The notes under the pieces were generated by a model. The model did not search any database. It was not told the origin of the DNA and worked only from the letters and a program-made list of their open reading frames with translations. The position numbers were made by a program, and so were the translations under genes. A stretch of 48,654 nucleotides of DNA from Pseudomonadota bacterium (GTDB lineage Bacteria > Pseudomonadota > Gammaproteobacteria > Steroidobacterales > Steroidobacteraceae), in NCBI GenBank assembly GCA_023391335.1, contig JAEWBG010000027.1, positions 1-48,654 of the forward strand, given 5' to 3'. Below are positions 35,838-43,607 of the stretch, piece after piece. Position 1 is the first letter of the stretch, and every line of letters starts with the position of its first letter.

Positions 35838-36274
35838 TTATAGCGTGTATAGCGTGCATCGTCACGATGACGTGAAGGTCGAAAACTCCATCCGCTATGA
35901 GCAACGAAGTTGAGCACAGCCAAGCTCACGGTGACGACCACCGCCGCCGCGAGATAGCCTAGGCTTGAAACTTCAACCAGAAATGCCATTAGCCCCAGAT
36001 TCAGGGCAAGGCTCCCTGCCATCGTGATGTAGTACTTCGCAAGCTCAGGCGCCCAATTCGAATCGACTCGAGAGAACACGAAATATTTATTCGCGATGAA
36101 TCCCAGCCCATTGATGACGAGGAAAGAAATTGAGCACGCGACGAGGTAGTTGACTCCAGCCAGACCCGTCAGCAGGTAAAGCAATGCGATATTGCAGCCC
36201 GCGCAAATGGCACCTACGAAGCAGAAGCGTGCAAACGGCGAACGGATGATGCTATGTGCCCTTAGCATGTGCAC
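35834..36274 (-). CDS. GtrA family membrane protein
   Basis: The 146-residue protein has four transmembrane helices. It includes FARFCFVGAICAGCNIALLYLL and INGLGFIANKYFVFSR, the GtrA/DPMS hallmark. GtrA proteins are thought to flip polyprenyl-phosphate-linked sugars across the inner membrane. With the GT2 and the GT-C-like protein it would make up a Gtr-type three-part glycosylation system. The coding region overlaps both neighbours. Confidence 0.9.
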   Translation of the reverse strand: MHMLRAHSIIRSPFARFCFVGAICAGCNIALLYLLTGLAGVNYLVACSISFLVINGLGFIANKYFVFSRVDSNWAPELAKYYITMAGSLALNLGLMAFLVEVSSLGYLAAAVVVTVSLAVLNFVAHSGWSFRPSRHRDDARYTRYK

Positions 36275-37100
36275 TGTGCGACTTTGTGGCTTCTATGTAT
36301 AAGCAGCCTTGCGGTAGCAGACTGTCCTTCACTCCAAGAGACAGCAAGTTTGCAACTACCCGCGCGACGAACTTCGGCAATCCGATTGTGTTGCCACGAA
36401 GCTTCAGCCTTCTCTGGATTTCGATGGGATGGCGCTTTTGCCCGTAAAGCTTGAAAAGCAGCCCACTCGTGGACCGCGCAAGAGACTCCCACCTTCTGAC
36501 CTCTCCGATGTGCAAGTAAGCCTTGGTCGCACTAATCTCCAATCCAACTGCACTTAGTGCTGCAGCCCACTCCGACTCGCTCCAATAGTATTTGTGAGCA
36601 CATCGTGCGTCGGTCTCTTCGAGATATTCTTTTCGTCGCGCCGCAGAACGAGGACCCCGCAGACACTGGTGAAATCCTGTGGACGGAACTGTGAATATGA
36701 ACTTGCCTCCTTGTTTGAGCAGCCTTGCTACTTCAGCCAGCACGGGCTCGATAGGAGAGATGTGTTCAAGTACGGAATTGGAGAAGACGAAATCGAACGA
36801 CGCCGACGGCTCAGGAATTTCAGCGCCGGGACAGGTGTGAACATTCGTATAGAAAAACAACTGCTTCGCCTGAGTGGTCTCCAGCGGATCTAGATCCACT
36901 CCCACCAGCTCTCTGGGGCCCGTTCGCGCCAGCAGAATTGAAGTGAGTTTCCCGTCGCCGCAGCCGAGATCTAGCCCGCGCCCACTCGGTAACGAATGTT
37001 CCGCGACGACCGACACCTCCACAGCGCGCCAAAGCGCGGTCGCTGGCTGAAAAGGGTGAACGGCTAAAAATTCCGCAAACATCTTCTTATCGATAGTCAT
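36252..37100 (-). CDS. SAM-dependent methyltransferase, class I
   Basis: The 282-residue Rossmann methyltransferase has motif I LDLGCGDGKLTSILL, the acidic VGVDLDP strand, and FVFSNSVLEHI (Methyltransf_11 type). It is probably a sugar or lipid methylase in the glycan island. It overlaps gtrA by 23 bp downstream and the Gfo/Idh gene by 14 bp upstream, so the four minus-strand genes form one operon. Confidence 0.88.
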   Translation of the reverse strand: MTIDKKMFAEFLAVHPFQPATALWRAVEVSVVAEHSLPSGRGLDLGCGDGKLTSILLARTGPRELVGVDLDPLETTQAKQLFFYTNVHTCPGAEIPEPSASFDFVFSNSVLEHISPIEPVLAEVARLLKQGGKFIFTVPSTGFHQCLRGPRSAARRKEYLEETDARCAHKYYWSESEWAAALSAVGLEISATKAYLHIGEVRRWESLARSTSGLLFKLYGQKRHPIEIQRRLKLRGNTIGLPKFVARVVANLLSLGVKDSLLPQGCLYIEATKSHSAHAKGT

Positions 37101-38178
37101 CAGACGTGCCCACTTTTGCAGCTTTCATCATTATGATTATGGCGTGCTGAAGCCTTACGACATCGAGCGCGTCCTGGCTACTCACTGATGGCTGTTCGAC
37201 GCCCTCTGACACTGCTCTTGCGAATCGCTCGAACACGATGTCATTCCCGTACACAAGTCGGCCGCTCAAATGACTAATCCCACGCGTGATGACCTGTCTC
37301 CAATGTTGCCAACTCGCCGACAGCGATGTTCGAAGCACAGCGGGCGCCTCATGTGCGCCATCGTTAGGCAGCCTGAGGTAGACGTCACGGAATAGATCCA
37401 CCACTCCCAAAGCATCATCGCCGTACACTAGGACGTACCACTCACTGAGAGGCGCGACGAAGTTCAGATATAGGCCAACTGGGATTTGGCGTCCGTCTTC
37501 CAGACGCCCCGCCAGCTCCGCGCTCAAAACCTCAGGGGTATTTTGGGGCGATCTGAAATATCCCGAAGCGCTGTTGAGCTCCAGATTGTTTCCGCAGAGC
37601 CTGCGAAGCAGGTATAGCAGGTGCGGACTCTCGTCGTAAAAGAGTCCAAATGGAAGGGACTCATACCACTGGGGCAGTCTCCGGCTTGGGTTGCTCATTT
37701 GTACACCAGAGATGCTTCGAATATTCCCGAGTCGTCCCGATTTCAAGTCGCGCTCCAGCGCCTTGAAAGAGTCCGCAAACTGGAAGTTGTGAACGATAGT
37801 CACCGTCCGTTCGGCCTTCCGTGCTGCAGCGAGAACAAGCTCTCCTTCGCTGACCGACATCACAAAGGGTTTTTCGGTGAGTACATGCTTTCCCAGGCCG
37901 AGCGCCTCCGAAATGAGCTCGTAATGCGTCCCCGGCGGCGTTCCGACCGCGACCGCCTCGACCTCATCTAACCAGCCAATCTGATCCAGCGATGCCGCCT
38001 CCGAGTGCCTACTGATCCCGAGTTCGTTCGCAACCTTCAAGGCCCGCCCAGGTCGACGGTCCACCACGCCTACGAGATTCAAATTCGGATTCCGACGAAT
38101 CGCGGGAATATGTCTATTTGTGCTCACCCAGCCAAGGCCAATACACGCCACGTTTGTTCGCCGTCTTACATTAGGCAT
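37087..38178 (-). CDS. Gfo/Idh/MocA family oxidoreductase (glycan island)
   Basis: The 363-residue NAD(P)-binding oxidoreductase has VACIGLGWVSTNRHIPAI, VGVVDRRPGRAL and the EKPFVMS signature. The start at 38178 (MPNVRRRTN) is chosen over an upstream in-frame ATG at 38280, because the extra 34 residues are not family-like. It is the first gene of the minus-strand glycan operon and may form a modified nucleotide sugar. It is only distantly related to the Gfo/Idh protein at 4406. Confidence 0.88.
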   Translation of the reverse strand: MPNVRRRTNVACIGLGWVSTNRHIPAIRRNPNLNLVGVVDRRPGRALKVANELGISRHSEAASLDQIGWLDEVEAVAVGTPPGTHYELISEALGLGKHVLTEKPFVMSVSEGELVLAAARKAERTVTIVHNFQFADSFKALERDLKSGRLGNIRSISGVQMSNPSRRLPQWYESLPFGLFYDESPHLLYLLRRLCGNNLELNSASGYFRSPQNTPEVLSAELAGRLEDGRQIPVGLYLNFVAPLSEWYVLVYGDDALGVVDLFRDVYLRLPNDGAHEAPAVLRTSLSASWQHWRQVITRGISHLSGRLVYGNDIVFERFARAVSEGVEQPSVSSQDALDVVRLQHAIIIMMKAAKVGTSDDYR

Positions 38179-38333
38179 CAACTGATTCCCGCTGCCGTGA
38201 ACATTGAATGATTGGGCAAAACCCGCAACCGACTTAGTCCTGCTACGCCGGTAGTATCCTATCGAGCTTGGTATTCCCAAATGTGACGCCTGTCCGGTCT
38301 ATTGCGCCACTCTTCGTGAAGAATGCCCCCGAT

Positions 38334-38359
38334 TTGACAAATGTTAGGCGATCCCTAAC
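38334..38359. promoter_or_regulatory. TTGACA box and GTTAGG/CCTAAC palindrome before pilB
   Basis: TTGACA (38334-38339) is a perfect -35-like hexamer. It overlaps the approach to GTTAGG-CGATC-CCTAAC (38343-38359), a perfect 6+5+6 inverted repeat. The -10 at the right spacing is poor. The palindrome could be an operator in the pilB promoter. Confidence 0.45.
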
Positions 38360-38395
38360 GTAGCCACTACTCTTCATTCAGCCTCAGTGAGAGCG

Positions 38396-40138
38396 ATGTC
38401 CGAGAATACTGCCCCTGCAGTTCCGCCTTCGCGCATGGCCCTTCAGGGCTTGCCGCTACGCTTGATTCAAGATGGCCTCGTGAACGAAGCGGCAATGGCT
38501 CAGGCGATTAACAACGCGAAAGAGGCCAACAGCAACTTGGTCTCTTATCTCGTGACGAATGGGCTGGCGGACGCGCGTGAGATTGCAATCGCCGCATCTC
38601 AGGAATTCGGGGTTCCTCTTTTCGACCTGTCGGCGATACAGCCGGATCTCGACACCGTAAGGCTTGTCTCCGACAAGCTCCTGGCAAAGCATCGCGTCCT
38701 CCCGCTAGTCAAACGGGGCAAACGGCTGTTTGTGGCGGTGTCGGACCCTACTAACTTGCATGCGTTGGATGAGATCAAATTTCAAACCGGGCTGTCCATC
38801 GAAGCGGTCGTAGTTGAGGAAGACAAGCTCCAGCAGATCGCGGGCAAGACGATCGAGCAGGTCGATACGCAGATGCCTGCGCTTGCCGATGACGACCTCG
38901 ATCTCGAAAACCTAGATATTACCGGCGGTGATGACGACCTCGAAAAAGACGCCGTCGGTCGCGACGACGTCGAAGATGCTCCGATCGTTCGATTCGTTAA
39001 CAAAGTACTCCTCGACGCGATCAAGAAGGGTGCATCGGATATTCACTTCGAACCGTACGAAAAAACGTATCGAATTCGATTGCGCCTCGACGGATATCTC
39101 AAAGAAATCGCAACCCCGCCGGTCCAACTTGCAACGAAGTTGGCCGCTCGAATCAAAGTGATGTCGAGACTCGACATCGCTGAGAGGAGAATTCCCCAAG
39201 ACGGCCGCATCAAGATGCGGATTTCGAAAACGCGTGCAATCGACTTTCGCGTTAGCACCTGCCCAACTTTGTTCGGCGAAAAAATCGTCGCCCGCATTTT
39301 GGATCCGTCTAGCGCCATGCTGGGAATCGATGCGCTGGGATATGAACCCGCGCAGAAGGAGCTTTACATGAAAGCTCTAGCTCAGCCTCACGGCATGATC
39401 TTGGTGACGGGGCCGACAGGTAGCGGTAAGACAGTCTCTCTGTACACAGGACTCAACATTCTAAACAAAGAAGACACGAACATTTCCACGGCGGAAGATC
39501 CAGCTGAAATCAATCTACCCGGTGTGAATCAAGTAAACGTGAATCCAAAGGTAGGGCTTACATTTGCATCGGCCCTTCGAGCGTTCTTGCGTCAAGACCC
39601 CGACGTGATCATGGTCGGCGAAATCCGTGACCTGGAAACAGCGGAGATAGCGATCAAGGCGGCGCAAACAGGACACTTAGTGTTGTCCACGCTTCACACC
39701 AATGACGCGCCAAAAACTCTCACGCGTTTGGTGGACATGGGTGTCAAACCGTATGCAATCGCGACCTCAGTTTCGCTAATCATCGCGCAGCGACTTGCGC
39801 GTAAGCTTTGCTCGAATTGCAAGGCTCCCATCGATATGCCGGCTGAGGCATTGTTGAAGGAAGGCTTTTCGGAAGAAGAGGTCGCCGCAGGAATCAAGGT
39901 TTACAAGCCCGTTGGTTGCAGCTCGTGTACCGACGGTTACAGAGGACGCACAGGCCTATATCAGGTCATGCCAGTCTCCGAGCACATCCAAAAGATCATT
40001 CTTCAGGAAGGCACAGCCGTCGACATTGCAGAACAATCGGCTGCTGAAGGTATATGGGACCTTCGTAAGTCAGGGCTCGAAAAGGTGAAGGCAGGTGTCA
40101 CCAGCCTGGAAGAAGTCAATCAGTGTACGGTCGAGTAA
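38396..40138 (+). CDS. pilB: Type IV pilus assembly ATPase PilB
   Basis: The 580-residue hexameric extension motor has an N-terminal MshEN-type domain. The GspE ATPase core has Walker A GPTGSGKT near residue 339, the Asp box, and Walker B VGEIRDLETAEIA followed by the His box TLHTNDAP. A tetracysteine zinc site follows (CSNC and, 35 residues later, CSSC). An in-frame GTG at 38387 adds three residues. It heads the pilB-pilC unit, with pilC 29 bp downstream. In related bacteria pilA is close by; here a glycan island intervenes. Confidence 0.96.
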   Translation: MSENTAPAVPPSRMALQGLPLRLIQDGLVNEAAMAQAINNAKEANSNLVSYLVTNGLADAREIAIAASQEFGVPLFDLSAIQPDLDTVRLVSDKLLAKHRVLPLVKRGKRLFVAVSDPTNLHALDEIKFQTGLSIEAVVVEEDKLQQIAGKTIEQVDTQMPALADDDLDLENLDITGGDDDLEKDAVGRDDVEDAPIVRFVNKVLLDAIKKGASDIHFEPYEKTYRIRLRLDGYLKEIATPPVQLATKLAARIKVMSRLDIAERRIPQDGRIKMRISKTRAIDFRVSTCPTLFGEKIVARILDPSSAMLGIDALGYEPAQKELYMKALAQPHGMILVTGPTGSGKTVSLYTGLNILNKEDTNISTAEDPAEINLPGVNQVNVNPKVGLTFASALRAFLRQDPDVIMVGEIRDLETAEIAIKAAQTGHLVLSTLHTNDAPKTLTRLVDMGVKPYAIATSVSLIIAQRLARKLCSNCKAPIDMPAEALLKEGFSEEEVAAGIKVYKPVGCSSCTDGYRGRTGLYQVMPVSEHIQKIILQEGTAVDIAEQSAAEGIWDLRKSGLEKVKAGVTSLEEVNQCTVE

Positions 40139-40167
40139 CTCGCGCGAAGTGGAAATAGGAACTCGCT

Positions 40168-41385
40168 ATGGCACAAGCTGCATCTAATCAGCAATTCCCT
40201 TATGTCTGGGAAGGTACGGACAAAAAGGGCAAAAAGATGAAGGGGAAGATGCTGGCCGTCTCGGAGGCAGCCGTAAAAGCCGATCTGCGCCGACAGGGCG
40301 TTCTTGCTAAGCGCGTTACGAAAGAGCGCCAGCTATTTAAGAGCGGGAAGAAAGTTACGACGGAGGACATCGCTCTTTTTGCCAGGCAATTGGCAACGAT
40401 GCTTCAGGCCGGCATCCCGATGGTCCAATGTTTTGACATCATCGGGAACGGGCACGAGAAGCCTTCAATGCAGAAATTGGTTCTCGCCATCAAAGCCGAC
40501 GTCGAGGGCGGCACCTCATTGCATGAGGCTCTTGCGAAGCATCCTATCTATTTCGACGACCTATTTGTCAATCTCGTAGAGGCTGGCGAACATGCGGGCG
40601 CATTGGAGACTCTGCTCGACAAAGTCGCCACCTATAAGGAAAAGACCGAAGCGCTCAAAAAGAAAATCAAAAAAGCAATGTTCTATCCTGCGGCGGTGTT
40701 GGCCGTCGCGATCATCGTCACTTTGATTCTGCTGATATTCGTCATCCCGCAATTCGAAAGCTTGTTCAAAGACTTCGGAGCGGACTTGCCCGCCTTCACA
40801 CAAATGGTCATTAACATTTCGAAGTTTGTGCAGAGTCAGGGCTGGTGGATGGGCCTATTATTTGTTGCGGCTGTGTATGCCTTCCTTTATTTCAAGAAAC
40901 GCTCGAGAGCAATGCGCCAGACTCTCGACCGCTTGTTGCTGAAAATGCCGGTCCTTGGCCCGATTATTGTTAAAGCAGCAATTGCACGTTACGCAAGAAC
41001 ACTGTCGACGATGTTTGCTGCTGGCGTGCCGCTGGTCGAGGCACTGACGTCTGTTGCAGGTGCAACCGGCAACATTGTGTATGAAGACGCCACGCTGAAA
41101 ATTCGTGATGAGGTCGCCACAGGTCAACGTCTCCAGCGGTGCATGGAAAGCACGGGCCTGTTCCCGAACATGGTTATTCAGATGATCGCCGTAGGCGAAG
41201 AGTCTGGTTCTCTGGACCAGATGTCTGGCAAGGTCGCCGACTTCTATGAAGCTGACGTCGACGCTGCGGTCGATGCCATGAGCAGCCTACTCGAGCCGAT
41301 GATCATGGCGATCCTCGGTGTATTGGTTGGTGGTCTCGTCATCGCGATGTACCTGCCGATCTTCAAGCTCGGTGCGGTTGTTTGA
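40168..41385 (+). CDS. pilC: Type IV pilus inner-membrane platform protein PilC
   Basis: The 405-residue platform protein has two T2SSF domains (FARQLATMLQAGIPMVQCFDII and YARTLSTMFAAGVPLVEALTSV) and three transmembrane helices (about 170-195, 220-240 and 375-400). It couples the PilB/PilT motors to pilin assembly. The start ATG follows AGGAA. A terminator follows, so pilD probably has its own or readthrough transcription. Confidence 0.97.
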   Translation: MAQAASNQQFPYVWEGTDKKGKKMKGKMLAVSEAAVKADLRRQGVLAKRVTKERQLFKSGKKVTTEDIALFARQLATMLQAGIPMVQCFDIIGNGHEKPSMQKLVLAIKADVEGGTSLHEALAKHPIYFDDLFVNLVEAGEHAGALETLLDKVATYKEKTEALKKKIKKAMFYPAAVLAVAIIVTLILLIFVIPQFESLFKDFGADLPAFTQMVINISKFVQSQGWWMGLLFVAAVYAFLYFKKRSRAMRQTLDRLLLKMPVLGPIIVKAAIARYARTLSTMFAAGVPLVEALTSVAGATGNIVYEDATLKIRDEVATGQRLQRCMESTGLFPNMVIQMIAVGEESGSLDQMSGKVADFYEADVDAAVDAMSSLLEPMIMAILGVLVGGLVIAMYLPIFKLGAVV

Positions 41386-41407
41386 TCAAGTCAGTTCCGT
41401 AGACGAG

Positions 41408-41434
41408 AAACGCCGCGCAATGCGCGGCGTTTTT
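41408..41434 (+). terminator. Rho-independent terminator after pilC
   Basis: The stem AAACGCCGCGC / GCGCGGCGTTT with an AAT loop is followed by further T residues. It lies 23 bp after the pilC stop. Confidence 0.92.
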
Positions 41435-41462
41435 CTATCTAACCTTCGAGCGTGAGTTGGCG

Positions 41463-42425
41463 ATGCAAGAAGTATTCGAAGCGTGGACTTATCTGATGAG
41501 CAGCAGCCCGGCTGTTCTAATTGCGGTCGTATTTGCCTTCAGCCTCTTAGTCGGCAGCTTCTTGAACGTCGTGATTCACCGCGTTCCCATCATGTTGGAA
41601 CGCGAGTGGAAGACGCAGGCGAAAGAGATACTTGCGGAGGCTGAGGCCAAGGATTCGACGGTTTCTGCTTTAGGCTCCGAACCTACAGCCCACAGCCTAC
41701 AGCCTACAGCCTCATCCAAGTACAACCTCGTTGTTCCGCGCTCTGCATGCCCCCAATGCGGCACGCAGATCACCGCTCTTCAGAACATTCCGGTGATCAG
41801 TTATCTGTTTTTGCGGGGCAAGTGCGCGAAATGCTCGGCAAAGATTTCGATTCGTTATCCAATCGTTGAACTCGTGACCGGCTTGCTGTCCGCAGCGGTT
41901 GCATGGAAGTTCGGATTTACTTGGTTTACGGGTGCTGCATTGGTGCTGACGTGGACTCTGATTGCACTCACGGTCATCGATTTCGACACGCAATTGCTCC
42001 CAGACAACATGACCTTGCCTTTGGTCTGGCTCGGACTGCTAGTGAGTCTGGGAACCACGATCCCAGACTTGAAACTCCCGGTCGATGTTCACTCGAGCAT
42101 CATTGGCGCGGTGTCCGGATACCTAAGCCTCTGGAGCGTGTTTCATCTCTTCAAGTGGATCACCGGCAAGGAAGGAATGGGCTACGGCGATTTCAAGCTA
42201 TTCGCCGCCCTGGGTGCGTGGCTCGGTTGGCAAATGCTGCCGCTGATCATTCTCTTGTCGGCATTCACCGGCGCCGTGGTTGGAATTTCCTTGATTCTGT
42301 TCCGCGGTAGAGACAAGAACATCCCGATCCCGTTTGGCCCCTATCTGGCGGCAGCAGGTTGGATTGCACTGATGTTCGGGGACTCGTTGGTCGATTCATA
42401 CTTGCGAATGAGTGGGATCAGATAG
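41463..42425 (+). CDS. pilD: Prepilin peptidase/N-methylase PilD with translated repeat insert
   Basis: The 320-residue bifunctional inner-membrane enzyme cleaves prepilin leaders and methylates the new Phe. It has the N-terminal domain with a zinc-type pair of CxxC motifs (CPQC and CAKC, about residues 96-120) and the aspartyl protease sites IDFDTQLLPDNMT and GMGYGDFKLF. Between TM1 and the first CxxC is a Ser/Thr/Pro insert, SEPTAHSLQPTASS. It is encoded by CTACAGC heptamers at 41682-41711, in frame, and probably harmless in a cytoplasmic loop. Confidence 0.95.
   Translation: MQEVFEAWTYLMSSSPAVLIAVVFAFSLLVGSFLNVVIHRVPIMLEREWKTQAKEILAEAEAKDSTVSALGSEPTAHSLQPTASSKYNLVVPRSACPQCGTQITALQNIPVISYLFLRGKCAKCSAKISIRYPIVELVTGLLSAAVAWKFGFTWFTGAALVLTWTLIALTVIDFDTQLLPDNMTLPLVWLGLLVSLGTTIPDLKLPVDVHSSIIGAVSGYLSLWSVFHLFKWITGKEGMGYGDFKLFAALGAWLGWQMLPLIILLSAFTGAVVGISLILFRGRDKNIPIPFGPYLAAAGWIALMFGDSLVDSYLRMSGIR
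41682..41711. repeat. CTACAGC heptamer array inside pilD
   Basis: About four CTACAGC/CCACAGC units lie within the pilD reading frame and are translated as SLQPTAS-like heptapeptide sequence. The array resembles the untranslated TCCAGCC arrays elsewhere in the window. Confidence 0.85.
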
Positions 42426-42427
42426 GA

Positions 42428-42670
42428 AGGGCTCGGGACTTCAGGCTGCGGGTTGGAGCCACAGCAAGTCGTCCGCTGCCTGTGACAGCGGCCACTCTGC
42501 CTCACGCGATTGCTCTCAGGCGGTTCCACGACATCAGCACTCGCACTCACCTGGTCTGCACTCCCACGCGCACTGTGGATCCTGGCAAACTAAAGGTGCC
42601 TTGATTCTCGCAGGACTGATTTCATGCTTCCGGACTCTTCGCCCCAGCCCTCAGTCCCCAGCCCCCAGCC
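42428..42670. repeat. Paired GGGCTGGGGACT-type arms around coaE start
   Basis: The left arm 42428-42458 (GGGCTCGGGACTTCAGGCTG and more) is approximately the reverse complement of the right arm 42643-42670 (CCCAGCCCTCAGTCCCCAGC and more). About 180 bp lie between, without a gene. The coaE ATG (42624) lies inside the element. Confidence 0.7.
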
Positions 42671-43319
42671 TTTGTTCATCGCTCTCACCGGCGGTATCGC
42701 AAGCGGCAAGAGCGCTGTCGCTGATCTATTCGCTGAAAGAGGCGTGCCCGTATTGGATACCGATCGAATCGCTCGAGACCTCGTTGAGCCTGGTACACCT
42801 GGGCTCGCAATGATCGTTGCGACTTTCGGCAATGGGGTCTTGAAAGAATCGGGCGAGCTCGATCGCGCTCGGCTGCGCGAGCAAGTGTTCAGCAATCCAG
42901 CAGAACGCGAGAAGCTCGAGGCGATCATGCATCCGGCGATCAGAGAGGAATTGGCGCGACGATCGAGAATCGCCGGCGGCGGTTACCAGATCCATGTCAT
43001 TCCATTGCTTGTCGAGACCGGCCGCGCGCAAGAATACGACCGCGTTCTCGTCGTCGATTGTCCGGAGCCAGTGCAGATCGCCCGCTTAACAGCGAGAGAT
43101 GGAATCGAAGAGCCGCTAGCGAATCAAATGCTCAATGCGCAGGCCACGCGTGAACAGAGACTGGAGCTCGCCGACGATGTGATCGTAAATACCGGCACTC
43201 TCGATGATTTGAACGCGTTCGTGGATACGCTCCACAAGAACTATTCGTTGCTTGCACAACGACTGGCGGAACGTTCAGTGCCCCCTCCCAACCCTCCCCC
43301 GCAAGCGAGGGAGGGTTAA
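42624..43319 (+). CDS. coaE: Dephospho-CoA kinase with repeat-encoded ends
   Basis: The 231-residue kinase phosphorylates dephospho-CoA, the last CoA step. The P-loop is LTGGIASGKSAV and the family segment VLDTDRIARDLVEPG follows. The normal protein begins at about LFIALTGG, residue 17 here. The 16 residues before it (SSPQPSVPSPQP) are encoded by a heptamer array, and the last residues (VPPPNPPPQAREG) by a hairpin repeat, so both ends are repeat-derived. A TTG at 42672 could be the ancestral start. It follows pilD, the common place for coaE. Downstream yacG/zapD partners are absent. Confidence 0.93.
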   Translation: MLPDSSPQPSVPSPQPLFIALTGGIASGKSAVADLFAERGVPVLDTDRIARDLVEPGTPGLAMIVATFGNGVLKESGELDRARLREQVFSNPAEREKLEAIMHPAIREELARRSRIAGGGYQIHVIPLLVETGRAQEYDRVLVVDCPEPVQIARLTARDGIEEPLANQMLNAQATREQRLELADDVIVNTGTLDDLNAFVDTLHKNYSLLAQRLAERSVPPPNPPPQAREG

Positions 43320-43320
43320 G
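43280..43320. repeat. CCCTCCCCCGCAAGCG hairpin repeat at coaE end
   Basis: AACCCTCCC (from 43290) pairs with GGGAGGGTT (ending 43317) around CCGCAAGCGA. It includes the coaE stop codon and serves as a likely terminator. It is related to the repeat at 24555-24606. Confidence 0.75.
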
Positions 43321-43329
43321 AGAAGAGGT

Positions 43330-43607
43330 GGGCCGCTTGGCGGTTGGCGGTTGGGCCACTCACGGCATCCTGCCTCTCGCGGCGTTAGCACATCTGTGTG
43401 CGGCACGGTTAGGCCACTCACGGCATCCTGCCTCTCGCGGCATTGGCACGTCCCTGTGCGGCACGGTTAGCGGTTAGCCAGGATGATCTTCTTTCCCTTT
43501 CCCGAGTTGCGTTAAGCAGTGGATCGCCTGGACTTGCAGGGGAATCCGTTCCCCACCTCGACTCTCCTGTTCTCCCCATCCGCCAGTCACCAGTCAGCAG
43601 TCACTAG
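43330..43607. repeat. Heptamer arrays enclosing a duplicated 58-bp core
   Basis: The gap of 284 bp between coaE and the porin gene has no gene. It starts with GGCGGTT heptamers (about 43333-43353). Two tandem 58-bp units follow (43354-43411 and 43412-43469), each holding CGGCATCCTGCCTCTCGCGG and TGTGCGGCACGG. GGTTAGC heptamers come next (to about 43478). After about 100 bp of other sequence come CAGTCAC/CAGTCAG units at 43580-43607, which include the end of the porin gene. The 44-bp heart of each unit matches the core at 5611-5655 in reverse complement. Confidence 0.88.

Noticed and set aside
42426..42623. Small open frames between pilD and coaE
   Set aside because: They lie within the paired-arm repeat element and show no coding features.
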